Source: Sutterella wadsworthensis (GTDB lineage Bacteria; Pseudomonadota; Gammaproteobacteria; Burkholderiales; Burkholderiaceae_F). From it: a DNA stretch of 64,000 nucleotides. The translations under genes were made by a program, and so were the position numbers. This document shows, one piece after another, positions 35,225 through 44,571 of this stretch (position 1 is the stretch's first letter; each line of letters opens with the position of its first letter). The notes under the pieces were generated by a model. It made no database searches. It had not been told where the DNA came from and saw only the letters and a list, made by a program, of their open reading frames with translations. The stretch lies in assembly GCF_003315195.1 (NCBI RefSeq), contig NZ_QNRV01000012.1, positions 1 to 64,000 of the forward strand, given 5' to 3'.

Positions 35225-37138
35225 TCAGGAGAGCTGGGCTAGCCGCTCGACCACTTTGGCTTCAACCGCTTCGGGCGTCAAACCCAGCATTTCGTAAATC
35301 TCTGCCTGGGTGCCCTGCTCAATAAATTCGTCAGGGATGCCAAAGCACAGCACAGGAGTGGTGAGGCCGGCCTCGGCAATCACTTCCATGACCGCATCGC
35401 CCGCCCCGCCCGCCAGCACGCCTTCTTCGGCGGTCACAATCAAATCATGCGTCCGGGCAGCTTCAATGACCGCCTCGCGGTCAATCGGCTTCACAAACCG
35501 CATATCCCAAAGCGTGCCGTCCAAATTTTGCGCTGCCTTCTCGAGTACATTGGTCATGGAACCAAAACCCAAAAAGGCCGTGCGAGTGCCGGTTCGCCGC
35601 TTCAGCGCGCGGCCGATCTCCACCGTTTCAAAATCCTCTCCGGGATCCGTGCCCGGTCCCTTGCCGCGCGGATAGCGCACTGCGGCCGGGGTATCCATGG
35701 CAAAAGCCGTGTTGAGCAGAAGCCGTGTTTCTCGTTCGTTAGAGGGCGTCATCACGGTCATATTCGGCACGCTGCGGAGTTCAGCGATATCGAAAACACC
35801 CTGATGTGTTGCACCGTCCGCCCCTACGATGCCGCCGCGGTCGACGGCAAACATCACCGGAAGATTCTGCAGCGCCACATCATGAATGAGCTGATCGAGT
35901 GCGCGCTGCAGAAATGTGGAATAGATCGCCACAACGGGCTTCAGACCGCCGCATGCCAGACCGGCAGCATAAGTGACGGCATGCTGCTCGGCAATGGCCA
36001 CATCGCGATAGCGGTCCGGAAAGTTTTTCTCAAATTCAACGAGACCAGAGCCCTCACGCATGGCCGGTGTGATGGCATAAAGGCGATGGTCGCGGGCTGC
36101 CATACTGTTCACCCAGCGGCTGAAGATCTGCGTATAGGTTGGCGCAGAGGGTTTTCCGGACTTGATGATGCCGACTTTCGGATTGAAAGGCGACACGCCG
36201 TGATAAAGCGTCGGATCGGCTTCGGCAAAGGCATAGCCCTTGCCCTTGATGGTGGCCGTATGCAGCACCATCGGGCAGTCCATCTGCCGGAGATTTTTCA
36301 AGACTTCAACGAGCGCAAAGATGTCATGTCCGTCGACAGGACCGTAGTAATTGAGGTCAAACGTGGAAAAAAGCGCGGCCTGAGGGCTGAAAAACCCGAT
36401 GGTCTGCCGTTCCATGAGCTTAGCCACTTCCCAAAGATGCGGCACGGGCTTGAGCACGCGCTTGCTGATCTCGCGGGCGCAGTTGAAGGCTCTCGTCGAA
36501 ACGATCTTGGCTAGATTTTTGGAAAGCGCACCCGCCGGCGGCGAAATGGAGCAGTCGTTGTCGTTGACGATTACCAGGAGCTTTACCCCCTTTTTCCAAA
36601 CCCCCGCATCGTTGAGCGCCTCAATCGCCATACCCCCGGTGAGCGCACCGTCACCGATCACCGCGATGGCCCAGCGGTCACGTTCGCCCGCCAAATGGGC
36701 TGCTACGGCCATGCCGAGCGCTGCCGAAATAGAGGTTGAGCTGTGCGCCGTACCGAAAGCGTCGTATTCGGATTCTGAGCGCTTAGGGAACCCTGAAATA
36801 CCGCCAAGCTGGCGCAGTTTGGCCATGCCTTCTCTGCGGCCGGTCAGAATCTTATGTGCATAGGCCTGATGTCCCACATCCCAGACAATGCGGTCGTAGG
36901 GCGTATTGAAGACGTAGTGGAGCGCAATGGCGAGCTCTACCGCTCCCAAAGAGCTCGAGAGATGGCCGCCCGTCTTAGAGACGGAATCCACAATGAAGTG
37001 CCGAAGTTCTCTGGCAAGCTCTGGGAGCGAGGATTCCGGAAGTTTCCTCAAATCCTCTGGCGCCGATATCTTGTCGAGTACCGGATAGTCCATTGGCTCG
37101 CCAAAAGGAATGGGGTTCTTCTCTTCGCTCATACTCAT
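35225..37138 (-). CDS. dxs: 1-deoxy-D-xylulose-5-phosphate synthase
   Basis: This thiamine-diphosphate enzyme condenses pyruvate and glyceraldehyde-3-phosphate, the first step of the MEP isoprenoid pathway. The ThDP motif GDGALTGGMAIEALNDAG, then NDNDCSIS, is intact, as are the substrate His residues in GGHLSSSLG and DVGHQAYAHK and the catalytic Glu in VAIAEQHAVTYAAG. The start at ATG 37138 has GGAG ten bases upstream; the frame opens earlier at a TTG overlapping the ispA stop. With ispA and xseB it forms the classic isoprenoid operon of proteobacteria, transcribed xseB-ispA-dxs. Confidence 0.96.
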   Translation of the reverse strand: MSMSEEKNPIPFGEPMDYPVLDKISAPEDLRKLPESSLPELARELRHFIVDSVSKTGGHLSSSLGAVELAIALHYVFNTPYDRIVWDVGHQAYAHKILTGRREGMAKLRQLGGISGFPKRSESEYDAFGTAHSSTSISAALGMAVAAHLAGERDRWAIAVIGDGALTGGMAIEALNDAGVWKKGVKLLVIVNDNDCSISPPAGALSKNLAKIVSTRAFNCAREISKRVLKPVPHLWEVAKLMERQTIGFFSPQAALFSTFDLNYYGPVDGHDIFALVEVLKNLRQMDCPMVLHTATIKGKGYAFAEADPTLYHGVSPFNPKVGIIKSGKPSAPTYTQIFSRWVNSMAARDHRLYAITPAMREGSGLVEFEKNFPDRYRDVAIAEQHAVTYAAGLACGGLKPVVAIYSTFLQRALDQLIHDVALQNLPVMFAVDRGGIVGADGATHQGVFDIAELRSVPNMTVMTPSNERETRLLLNTAFAMDTPAAVRYPRGKGPGTDPGEDFETVEIGRALKRRTGTRTAFLGFGSMTNVLEKAAQNLDGTLWDMRFVKPIDREAVIEAARTHDLIVTAEEGVLAGGAGDAVMEVIAEAGLTTPVLCFGIPDEFIEQGTQAEIYEMLGLTPEAVEAKVVERLAQLS

Positions 37139-37200
37139 CCGCCCGTCTCCGCAGTCACCGTTATGGGGTTTGCTTTCTTTTTTAATCAAGTAACGTCGAT

Positions 37201-38142
37201 TCAATGCGTGCGGCGCACGACATAAAGCGCAATTTCGCGCAGACGCGCTTCAGCGCCGGCCGGCACTGCCGGGTCAGCCGCAAGGAGCTGCAGCGCTTTT
37301 TCGGCATCCTCTTCCAGCGCTTTGGCACGTGCCTTGGCACCGTCGAGTCCCAAAAGTGAAACCCAGGTAGGCTTGTCGTCCTTGGCATCTTTGCCGGCGG
37401 TTTTTCCCAAAGTCATCGTATCCTGCGTGCAGTCGAGAATATCGTCCACGACTTGGAAGGCCACGCCGAGGGCGTCCGCATAAGCGGCAAGCCCCGCCTT
37501 CGCCTGATCTCCAAGCGCGGTCCAAATGCCCGACTGAGCGCCCATGAGGACGGCGGCCATGATCATGGCGCCCGTCTTCATCGCCTGCATTCGAGAGAGT
37601 TCAGCCGCTCCGGGTTTTTGCCCCACCATTTCCAAATCAAGCGCCTGGCCGCCGCACATGCCCCAGACGCCGGCGGCACGGGCCAAGGTCTGCACGAGAC
37701 GCTGCGCGGCTTCGGGCGGCACCGAGGGCGACGACAGCACAGTAAAGGCCTCAGTCTGCAGCGCATCGCCCGCAAGCATCGCCATCGCTTCGCCGTAGCG
37801 CACATGCGTCGTGGCACGGCCTCGGCGGAGCGTGTCGTTGTCCATGGAGGGCATGTCGTCGTGCACGAGGCTATAGCTGTGAATCATTTCAAGCGCGAGC
37901 GCGGCGCGGTCAAGCACCTCCTCCGGCGCGCCTGATACGGTACCGGCGGCATAACAAAGCAGCGGCCGAATGCGCTTGCCGCCGCCAAGGAGCGAATACC
38001 GCATAGCCCCCACAAGACGTTTGGCACCGATGCCCGTCTGCGGCAGCATTTTTTCGGCAAACCACTCAAAGTGGCTGACACGCTCCTTCATCCATCGTTG
38101 GAACTCGAGTTCGGCGGCTGAGGTCGTCGGGATCGTCGACAT
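37201..38142 (-). CDS. ispA: Farnesyl diphosphate synthase (polyprenyl synthetase)
   Basis: This enzyme makes geranyl and farnesyl diphosphate. Both Asp-rich motifs are present: first DDMPSMDND, second DDILDCTQD. GGKRIRPLL for diphosphate binding is also present. The 313 residues are close to E. coli IspA (299). The stop lies 62 bp from the chosen dxs start, and xseB lies 53 bp upstream. The chain-length-determining residues before the first Asp motif (HSYSLVHDDM) fit a C15 producer of the bacterial type. Confidence 0.95.
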   Translation of the reverse strand: MSTIPTTSAAELEFQRWMKERVSHFEWFAEKMLPQTGIGAKRLVGAMRYSLLGGGKRIRPLLCYAAGTVSGAPEEVLDRAALALEMIHSYSLVHDDMPSMDNDTLRRGRATTHVRYGEAMAMLAGDALQTEAFTVLSSPSVPPEAAQRLVQTLARAAGVWGMCGGQALDLEMVGQKPGAAELSRMQAMKTGAMIMAAVLMGAQSGIWTALGDQAKAGLAAYADALGVAFQVVDDILDCTQDTMTLGKTAGKDAKDDKPTWVSLLGLDGAKARAKALEEDAEKALQLLAADPAVPAGAEARLREIALYVVRRTH

Positions 38143-38195
38143 GAGGGCTTTCTTCTATAAAAGGTTGTGCAGGACGCAGTGAGGGCGCTCCCTGG

Positions 38196-38501
38196 TTAAA
38201 AGGGAAGATCATCCTCATTGAGGGTATCGGCAGAAGGGATGGGGGCTTCAGAAGCGGAAGCGTCAGACGTTTGACGCTTAACCTCACCGTCCTCCACACG
38301 GATGCGCTCGATCGACTGACGGGCGCGATTGAGCTCTGCTCGGCAGCGCTTAAGCAGCTGCGCGCCGCGCTCATAACTCTTGACGCTCTGATCCAGCGTG
38401 GCATTGCCGGAGGCCATCTCAGCTGTAATGCGTTCGAGCTCGTCGAGTGCGTCTTCAAAGGAAAGCTTCTCGACATCTTCTGGAGCTGCTGCATTGGACA
38501 T
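38196..38501 (-). CDS. xseB: Exodeoxyribonuclease VII small subunit
   Basis: This is a 101-residue protein with the family core LSFEDALDELERITAEMASG, then LDQSVKSYERGAQLLKRCRAEL. XseB is a short helical protein; several copies bind XseA to form the single-strand exonuclease. The C-terminal 25 residues are extra and acidic (ASEAPIPSADTLNEDDLPF), as in many betaproteobacteria. It is the first gene of the xseB-ispA-dxs operon. xseA is not in the window. Confidence 0.93.
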   Translation of the reverse strand: MSNAAAPEDVEKLSFEDALDELERITAEMASGNATLDQSVKSYERGAQLLKRCRAELNRARQSIERIRVEDGEVKRQTSDASASEAPIPSADTLNEDDLPF

Positions 38502-39464
38502 GACGAACCTGCGCTTGAGGTATTGAAAAACTCCTTCCGCAGAACATTCCAGAAGACTGGCCGCCGCCCGGAAAATCTACAGAGGTTCAAACGGTTCATT
38601 TTAGCCGCCTGAGATCCGCTGGAAAACCTTCCATAGCCTGCGAAGCTCTACTTTCTTCCGTAAGGATTTGATGTGACTGCCCAGGTTTAAACATTGTTCC
38701 AGATAGCCGCTCTTAGTTTACAAACATGAACGACCAAAGGATGCCTCTTCAAAGGCCGCCAAGCTCTCGTTTTCAGCCCATTGGCCTCAGATTTTTGCTT
38801 CTTTGCGACTCAAATCTATCAGTCTCATGCATTGCGTCTTTCATACTGCATTCAAAAGACAAAGCGAACGTCCTCGAAACGAAAGACCCCTCCCAAAACA
38901 CGGCAGGTGAATCTGCAGGATCTGACAATGAAAACAACATATTTTCAGGCTGAATGCACATTCAAGCTGCCAGAACAACGGTTTAAACGTAGGGCATTTT
39001 ACTTAGCTCGTCATTTGTTGTTGGCTTTCGCTCTGAAGAACTCCAAAATTCTTCAATCTTGATTCCGCATACAACGTATTGCACCTGTTCTCATAAACAG
39101 ATGTCTAAGACATTTCCCCATGCAGTGCGGGTTTTCCGCAAATAGAAGAAATACGGAATCAAAAAACGTATTTGCGCCAGCGCAAACATCAACTCAAAAA
39201 ATCTGTAAAGGAACACGGACAGATAGTGTGATAAATCAATAAGTTGAGATTTATTGACATTATTTACAAGATTTTTTAAGTATTAGTACGTATGTTTTAG
39301 GGCGATGTTTCAAACAATTTCACTTCCTATAATCGATTGAAGGCAGGCGGATGGAGTGCTCGTCCCTGCCCAAGCCGGTGAAGCTGTCCGGGAGGACCTG
39401 CACTGGAGCAGAAAACTCGAAGCGTCTAATTTTCTTCCAAAAAATCCGGCGCAGGAGAAAAAAT
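38502..39464. promoter_or_regulatory. Long regulatory region ahead of the symporter, with palindromes and a promoter
   Basis: No convincing gene is seen in 960 bp; short frames at 38726-39062 have no recognisable content. Two dyads lie in tandem: TGCGG-gtttt-CCGCA (39126-39140) and TTTGCGC-ca-GCGCAAA (39171-39186). TTGACA at 39254-39259, 17 bases and TAAGTA at 39277-39282 form a sigma70-like promoter. AGTACGTATG at 39285-39294, just past the -10, contains TACGTA like the boxes elsewhere but lacks the AGTGG extension. GGAG at 39454 is the ribosome-binding site. Confidence 0.5.
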
Positions 39465-40697
39465 ATGGCATCCAAACCTAAACTCTCGCTCGCGTGGCAG
39501 ATGATGATCGGCCTTGCGTTGGGCGTTGTGGTCGGCGCGTTTGTCGACTCAGCCTTCGCGCAGACCTACCTCCAGCCCCTCGGGCAGCTTTTCATTCGCT
39601 TGATCCGCATGGTGGTGGTGCCTCTGGTCATCGCCACGATTATTGCCGGCTGCGCCGGTATTGCCGACACCTCTAAGCTCGGCCGCGTTGCCGGCAAAGT
39701 GCTGCTCGTGTACGCCATCACCACGGCGTTGTCCGTCCTTTTCGGCATTCTCTTTGCCAACTGGATCCGTCCGGGCATTGGTCTTGATCTTTCGACCGAC
39801 TCGCTGGTGGCCAAGGCGGTCACGGCGCCCAGCCTGACGACGACGCTTCTGGAGATCGTTCCGATCAATCCGATGGAAGCCATGTCTAAGGGCAGCATGC
39901 TGCAGATCATTTTCTTTGCGGTGATCTTCGGCTTTGGCCTTTCTGCGCTGGGTGAACGCGGCAAACCCGTGCTCACCTTCTTCGAGCTCGTCGGCGACGT
40001 GATGATCCGCGTGACGAACATGGTCATGCTCTACGCCCCGATCGGCGTGTTCGGCTTGATTGCCTTTACGGTTGCCCGTCACGGTCTCTCCGTGCTGCTG
40101 CCGCTCTTCTCGCTGGTGCTCACTTCCTTCCTCGCAACGTTCTGCCTGGTCTTCATCGTTCTGGTGCCGATGGTTGCACTGCTAGGCCGTACGCCTCCGG
40201 TGAAGTTCCTCAAGGGCATCTTCGAGCCGTGGCTCATTGCCTTCACGACTTGCTCGTCCGCAGCTGCTCTGCCGGCCAACTTAAAGGCCGCCCGCAAGCT
40301 CGGTGCGTCGAAGTCCATCGCCTCTTTCTCGATCCCGCTCGGCAACACCGTCAACATGAACGGTACTGCGGTATATATGGGCGTCTGCGCAGTCTTTGCG
40401 GCTGAAGTCTTCGGCATCCCGCTCTCGATCACCGATCAGGCCACCATCGTTCTGATGGGCGTGTTTGCGGCCGTCGGTACGGCTGGTGTCCCAGGTGCGG
40501 GTTTGATCATGACGACGATCGTCTTTACGCAGGTCGGCATTCCGCTCGAAGCGGTTGCACTGATTGCCGGCATCGACCGTATTCTCGACATGATCCGTAC
40601 GTCCATCAATGTGGTGGGTGACGTGGCGAGCGCACTGGTTGTCACCAACCTCGAAGGCGACCTCAATAAGGAACCCTATCAGGAAGGCGAAGCCTAA
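39465..40697 (+). CDS. Dicarboxylate/amino acid:cation symporter (DAACS family)
   Basis: This is a 410-residue integral membrane protein of the GltP/DctA fold, about eight helices plus two hairpins. Family signatures are FIRLIRMVVVPLVIATII near the N-terminus, then the Ser-rich first hairpin TTCSSAAALPANLKAAR and GNTVNMNGTAVYMG of TM7, then AAVGTAGVPGAG. The Asn-Met-Asn motif coordinates Na+. The substrate is likely glutamate, aspartate or a C4-dicarboxylate such as fumarate; the Arg in TM8 that favours acidic substrates appears in GIDRILDMIRTSINVVGD. It starts at ATG 39465 with GGAG. It is single and terminator-flanked, and would feed organic acids to the respiratory enzymes in the window. 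Confidence 0.93.
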   Translation: MASKPKLSLAWQMMIGLALGVVVGAFVDSAFAQTYLQPLGQLFIRLIRMVVVPLVIATIIAGCAGIADTSKLGRVAGKVLLVYAITTALSVLFGILFANWIRPGIGLDLSTDSLVAKAVTAPSLTTTLLEIVPINPMEAMSKGSMLQIIFFAVIFGFGLSALGERGKPVLTFFELVGDVMIRVTNMVMLYAPIGVFGLIAFTVARHGLSVLLPLFSLVLTSFLATFCLVFIVLVPMVALLGRTPPVKFLKGIFEPWLIAFTTCSSAAALPANLKAARKLGASKSIASFSIPLGNTVNMNGTAVYMGVCAVFAAEVFGIPLSITDQATIVLMGVFAAVGTAGVPGAGLIMTTIVFTQVGIPLEAVALIAGIDRILDMIRTSINVVGDVASALVVTNLEGDLNKEPYQEGEA

Positions 40698-40755
40698 TCC
40701 TGCCGTCTGCGCCAGTGCGGAAGCTTTATGCGGCCGCACTGCTCAATGACGAAAC

Positions 40756-40796
40756 GGTCCCGGTCTTCACTTTGGAGCCCGGGATCTTCTTTTTTG
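40756..40796 (+). terminator. Intrinsic terminator of the symporter gene
   Basis: GGTCCCGG (40756-40763) pairs with CCGGGATC (40779-40786, one G-T pair), followed by TTCTTTTTTG. Confidence 0.75.
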
Positions 40797-40943
40797 AGGA
40801 GACGCTGGGAGCAAATTCTTTGCCGTCTGTTGCAGAGTCATCAATCGATCTTCTGATGCGATAGGATGCGGCAGTGCGAAATGAATACTCGATGTCAGAC
40901 GTAGGTATGCCTGCCATCCAACCCTTATTGAGGAAACCTTGCC

Positions 40944-41402
40944 ATGCTGAAGAAACTGCTTCCTGCCCTTTGCTGCGCTTCACTTGCTGCCGGCTGCGCC
41001 TCCACCGCCACAACCGGCAGCAGCGCTGAGCCGCTCTCAGGCGAAAAACCCGCTCAACTCGCGGATCGTTCCTTCATGTGGGTTGACGGCGCCAGCGAAG
41101 ACTGTGAACTCCCGCCCTCTATCCGCTTTGGCGCCGACGGCCGCATCTCTGGGCAGGCTGGCTGCAACCGCATGCTCGGCAGCTGGAAGCAGGACGGCAA
41201 AACGATCGATTTGGGTCAAATCGCCACGACGATGCGCTTGTGCGGTCCCGCCTTCATGGAAGTCGAGAAGAAATTCCTCAGCCTTCTTGGTGCGGCCAAG
41301 TACATCACGGCAGCGGCTGACGGAGAGGGCATTGTGCTTTGGAACGACAAGGGCGAGAAGCTCGTTGAACTGCTTCCAGAACGCGCAGGCAAGTGCGACT
41401 AA
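40944..41402 (+). CDS. META-domain (HslJ-like) lipoprotein
   Basis: A lipoprotein signal (LLPALCCASLAAGC, lipobox LAAGC) precedes a single META domain: SIRFGADGRISGQAGCNRMLGSW, then IATTMRLCGPAFMEVEKKFLSLL. The two Cys residues of the domain (in AGCNR and RLCGP) probably form a disulfide. E. coli HslJ, of the same family, is a heat-shock lipoprotein linked to novobiocin tolerance. The precise role is unknown. 152 residues. It is a single gene with a strong terminator convergent with polA. Confidence 0.85.
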   Translation: MLKKLLPALCCASLAAGCASTATTGSSAEPLSGEKPAQLADRSFMWVDGASEDCELPPSIRFGADGRISGQAGCNRMLGSWKQDGKTIDLGQIATTMRLCGPAFMEVEKKFLSLLGAAKYITAAADGEGIVLWNDKGEKLVELLPERAGKCD

Positions 41403-41421
41403 GTAAAAGCGCAGCTCTATC

Positions 41422-41464
41422 AAAAAACGCTCCGCGGATCTCAATCTTCGGAGCGTTTTTTTTT
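41422..41464. terminator. Bidirectional terminator between the META gene and polA
   Basis: AAACGCTCCG / CGGAGCGTTT is a 10-bp stem with six A on the left and nine T on the right. Confidence 0.9.
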
Positions 41465-41484
41465 GCGGCCAGAGAATCGACGCT

Positions 41485-44343
41485 TTAATGCGCGTCGTTC
41501 CAGCTTGCCCCTACCCCCACATCAGCGATGAGCGGCACCGACAATTTGGCCGCGCCGGCCATGAGTTCTGGGAGTTTTTGCTTTACCAATTCAATCTCTT
41601 CGGCTGGTGCTTCGACAATCAGTTCGTCATGGACCTGCAGCAGAAGTTTCGCCTGCAGTTTTTCTGTCCGCAGCCATGCATCCACAGCGATCATTGCACG
41701 CTTGATGATATCGGCAGCGGTACCCTGCATGGGCGCATTGATGGCCGCTCGCTCTGCCGCAGCACGCACCATGGGGCGCGGCGCCGTGATGTCCGGTACC
41801 CAAAGACGGCGGCCAAAAGCCGTTTCCACATAACCGTCTTCTGCCGCCTGAGCACGAGTCTTTTCCATATAGCGCTTCACGCCGGGAAACTTATGAAAGT
41901 ACTCGTCTACATAGGCTGCCGCCACTTGGCGATCCAGCCCCATCTGCTGCGCGAGGCCAAAAGCGCTCATACCGTATATCAGACCAAAGTTGATCACTTT
42001 CGCCATGCGGCGCTGATCCGGCGTCACTTGATCCAAAGGCGTGTGGAATACTTCCGCAGCCGTTGAGCGGTGAATATCTTCGCCGCGCGAAAAGGCCGAG
42101 AGCAATCCCGCATCCTGAGAAAGGTGCGCCATGATGCGAAGTTCCACCTGCGAATAGTCCGCGTCAATGACGGACCACCCTCGGCGCGCCGTAAAGGCCG
42201 TGCGGATGCGGCGTCCTTCGGGCGTACGGGTTGGAATGTTCTGCAAATTGGGGTCCATTGAAGAAAGCCGTCCCGTTACCGCCACAGCCTGACCAAAGGT
42301 GGTGTGAATGCGGCCGTCGCGATCGATCAGTGTCGGGAGCTTGTCCAGATAGGTGCTCTTCAACTTCGTGAGACGCCGATGTTCCAGAATGATTTTCGGC
42401 AGCGGATAGTTGAGCGCGAGTTCGCTCAGCACTTCTTCATCCGTTGACGGTGTTCCTGAAGCCGTTTTCTTCACGACCGGCAGCCCCTGTTCGGCAAAAA
42501 GGATCTGTGCGAGCTGCTTGGGTGAAGAGAGATTAAAGGGATGGCCCGCGGCAGCGTGCGCCTCCTCAACGAGCCGCTCAACCTCCACGCCGAGCTCCTT
42601 GGATTCCTGCGCAAGAAGGGAGGCATCCACCGTGATGCCCGCCGACTCCATCCGCGCCAAAACGCCGACAAGCGGCCGTTCGATGTCTTCGTAGACCCTC
42701 AGAAGCTTTTCGTCGGCCATGAGTCTCGCCTTGAGAACGGATCCGGCTGCGCGCAGCGCAGCTGCGGATTCCGCCAAGAAGCGCGCCGCATCTTCGGGCG
42801 GCGTCTCACGCCACCCGACGCGCTTGGCACCTTTGCCGGACACCTCGTCGCGAGTGGGAATGCGCCGGCGCAGTTCACGCGCAGCGATGCGCACCAAGTC
42901 ATGCGACAGATGGGCCTCGAGCACGTAATCCATCAGCATCGCGTCATCGATCTGACCATTCACCGCTATGTGTTGAGCAGCGAGCACATGAATGGCAGCC
43001 TTCGCATCATGGAAAAGCTTCGGTGCATCACTTTCAAACCAAGGCTTCACGGCTTCGAAGATCTTGGCTGACGAAAGTTCAATGGTTGGCTGAACGACCC
43101 AAACGTCGAGCGGCGTAAAGGCAAAAGCCAAGCCGCCCAAATCAGCGTGCCGCGGCACGCCGTCCCAAAGCAAGGTGACCGCAGCGGGCTCATCGACTCC
43201 TTCGGCTGCCTGAAGACGGTCAGCCAGTGCTTCAAGATCCTCCGTGCCGGCCACTTCGCGGCACACCGTTTCATCGGGGTTTTCAAGATCTTCCGGCGCA
43301 GGACCTTCACGCGGAACTTCGAGTTTTTCACTTCTGCGGTCAAGGAGCGCTGCAGCCGGCACATCCCCTTTCGCTGCGGCCGACTTGACCGGAGCATCGG
43401 GAACGCCAAAGAGCGACGCTGAACGTGCCGCCGCATTGGAGGCTGCCGCTCCCTCGGCCGTCACCGCCGGCGCCAGCCCCATAGCGGCCAGTGCCTGAGC
43501 CCGGTCCAGCGTACGGCGGGAAATTTCCCAGCGGGCACAAAACGCTTCGAGCGCCGATTCCTCCGCCGGCACGGCCTTGATATCCGCAAGCGTCTCGGCG
43601 CCCGAAATCACGGCGTCGCGCTTAATCGTAACGAGTGCGACTGCTTCATCAATAAAGGGGAGCCCGGCGCGCAGATTTTCACCAATCTTGCCCTTCATGG
43701 TCGGTGCTGCCGCACGAATGGCATCTATGCCGCCGATTTCATTGATCCATTTGGCTGCAGTCTTCGGACCGCAGCTCTTGATGCCCGGGACGTTGTCAAC
43801 CTTATCGCCCATGAGTGCGAGGTACGCAATCATAGATTCCGGGGGCACGCCGTATTTTTCAATCACGCCCTCGCGGTCGTAAAACTTAGAATTCATGGTG
43901 TTAAGGAGCACCACGTGGTCATCGACAAGCTGCGCCATATCCTTGTCGCCCGTCGCAACGACTGTGTCCACGCCTGCACGGACAGCCATGGCTGAAAGCG
44001 ACCCGATGACATCGTCGGCTTCAATGCCTGGAACGATTAAAAGCGGCCAGCCGAGGGCTCGGACAATGCCCTGGAGCGGTTCAATCTGCGTTCTGAGATC
44101 CTCCGGCATCGGCGGACGGTTGGCCTTATATGCCGGATACATCTCGTGGCGGAAAGTTTTGCCCGGCGCATCAAAGATCACCGCCGCCCGATCGGCTTTC
44201 GAGAGGCGCGCAACATTGGCGAGCATGCCGAGAAAGCCCTTGATAGCGCCCGAGGGTTCGCCCCGCGATGTGGTGAGCGGGGGCAATGCGTGGTACGCAC
44301 GAAAGAGATAATTGGAGCCGTCGATCAGAAGGAGCTTGGACAT
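41485..44343 (-). CDS. polA: DNA polymerase I, proofreading domain apparently inactive
   Basis: The 952 residues contain an N-terminal 5' nuclease (LLLIDGSNYLFRAYHA, then VVATGDKDMAQLV), a middle 3'-5' exonuclease-like domain and a C-terminal polymerase (DYSQVELRIMAHLSQD, then KVINFGLIYGMSAFGL and LLLQVHDELIVEAP). The middle domain has lost its metal ligands. Where E. coli has FDTETDS there is LLWDGVP. The Exo II site NLKYD reads DAKAA. The Exo III YxxxD segment reads RFLAESAAAL. Like Bacillus and Thermus Pol I it is probably unable to proofread. Polymerase and 5' nuclease sites look complete, so Okazaki processing and repair should be intact. The 5' nuclease and polymerase are certain; loss of proofreading is by motif reading. 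Confidence 0.96.
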   Translation of the reverse strand: MSKLLLIDGSNYLFRAYHALPPLTTSRGEPSGAIKGFLGMLANVARLSKADRAAVIFDAPGKTFRHEMYPAYKANRPPMPEDLRTQIEPLQGIVRALGWPLLIVPGIEADDVIGSLSAMAVRAGVDTVVATGDKDMAQLVDDHVVLLNTMNSKFYDREGVIEKYGVPPESMIAYLALMGDKVDNVPGIKSCGPKTAAKWINEIGGIDAIRAAAPTMKGKIGENLRAGLPFIDEAVALVTIKRDAVISGAETLADIKAVPAEESALEAFCARWEISRRTLDRAQALAAMGLAPAVTAEGAAASNAAARSASLFGVPDAPVKSAAAKGDVPAAALLDRRSEKLEVPREGPAPEDLENPDETVCREVAGTEDLEALADRLQAAEGVDEPAAVTLLWDGVPRHADLGGLAFAFTPLDVWVVQPTIELSSAKIFEAVKPWFESDAPKLFHDAKAAIHVLAAQHIAVNGQIDDAMLMDYVLEAHLSHDLVRIAARELRRRIPTRDEVSGKGAKRVGWRETPPEDAARFLAESAAALRAAGSVLKARLMADEKLLRVYEDIERPLVGVLARMESAGITVDASLLAQESKELGVEVERLVEEAHAAAGHPFNLSSPKQLAQILFAEQGLPVVKKTASGTPSTDEEVLSELALNYPLPKIILEHRRLTKLKSTYLDKLPTLIDRDGRIHTTFGQAVAVTGRLSSMDPNLQNIPTRTPEGRRIRTAFTARRGWSVIDADYSQVELRIMAHLSQDAGLLSAFSRGEDIHRSTAAEVFHTPLDQVTPDQRRMAKVINFGLIYGMSAFGLAQQMGLDRQVAAAYVDEYFHKFPGVKRYMEKTRAQAAEDGYVETAFGRRLWVPDITAPRPMVRAAAERAAINAPMQGTAADIIKRAMIAVDAWLRTEKLQAKLLLQVHDELIVEAPAEEIELVKQKLPELMAGAAKLSVPLIADVGVGASWNDAH

Positions 44344-44571
44344 GGCGTTGTCGCCTCAAGGCGCAATACGAAGAATGACTGTTGAAAATAAACATTCTCC
44401 CATGCCGGGCGTTCTCAGGTACTCGCAGAGAACTGTTGCGGACTATTGCCGCCGGCGCTGCGAGTGTCCGCTACTATGTTTTTACGCATAGGAAATGGCA
44501 CAATAGCTTCAAGAAGACTGTCGTTTCGCCGTTTTCCCTGATGGGATCGAAACGTCTCCAAAGGATTCACC

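Noticed and set aside
38726-39062. Two overlapping frames of 75 and 93 codons before the symporter
   Set aside because: Composition and codon use are not gene-like, and the region is better explained as a long regulatory stretch.
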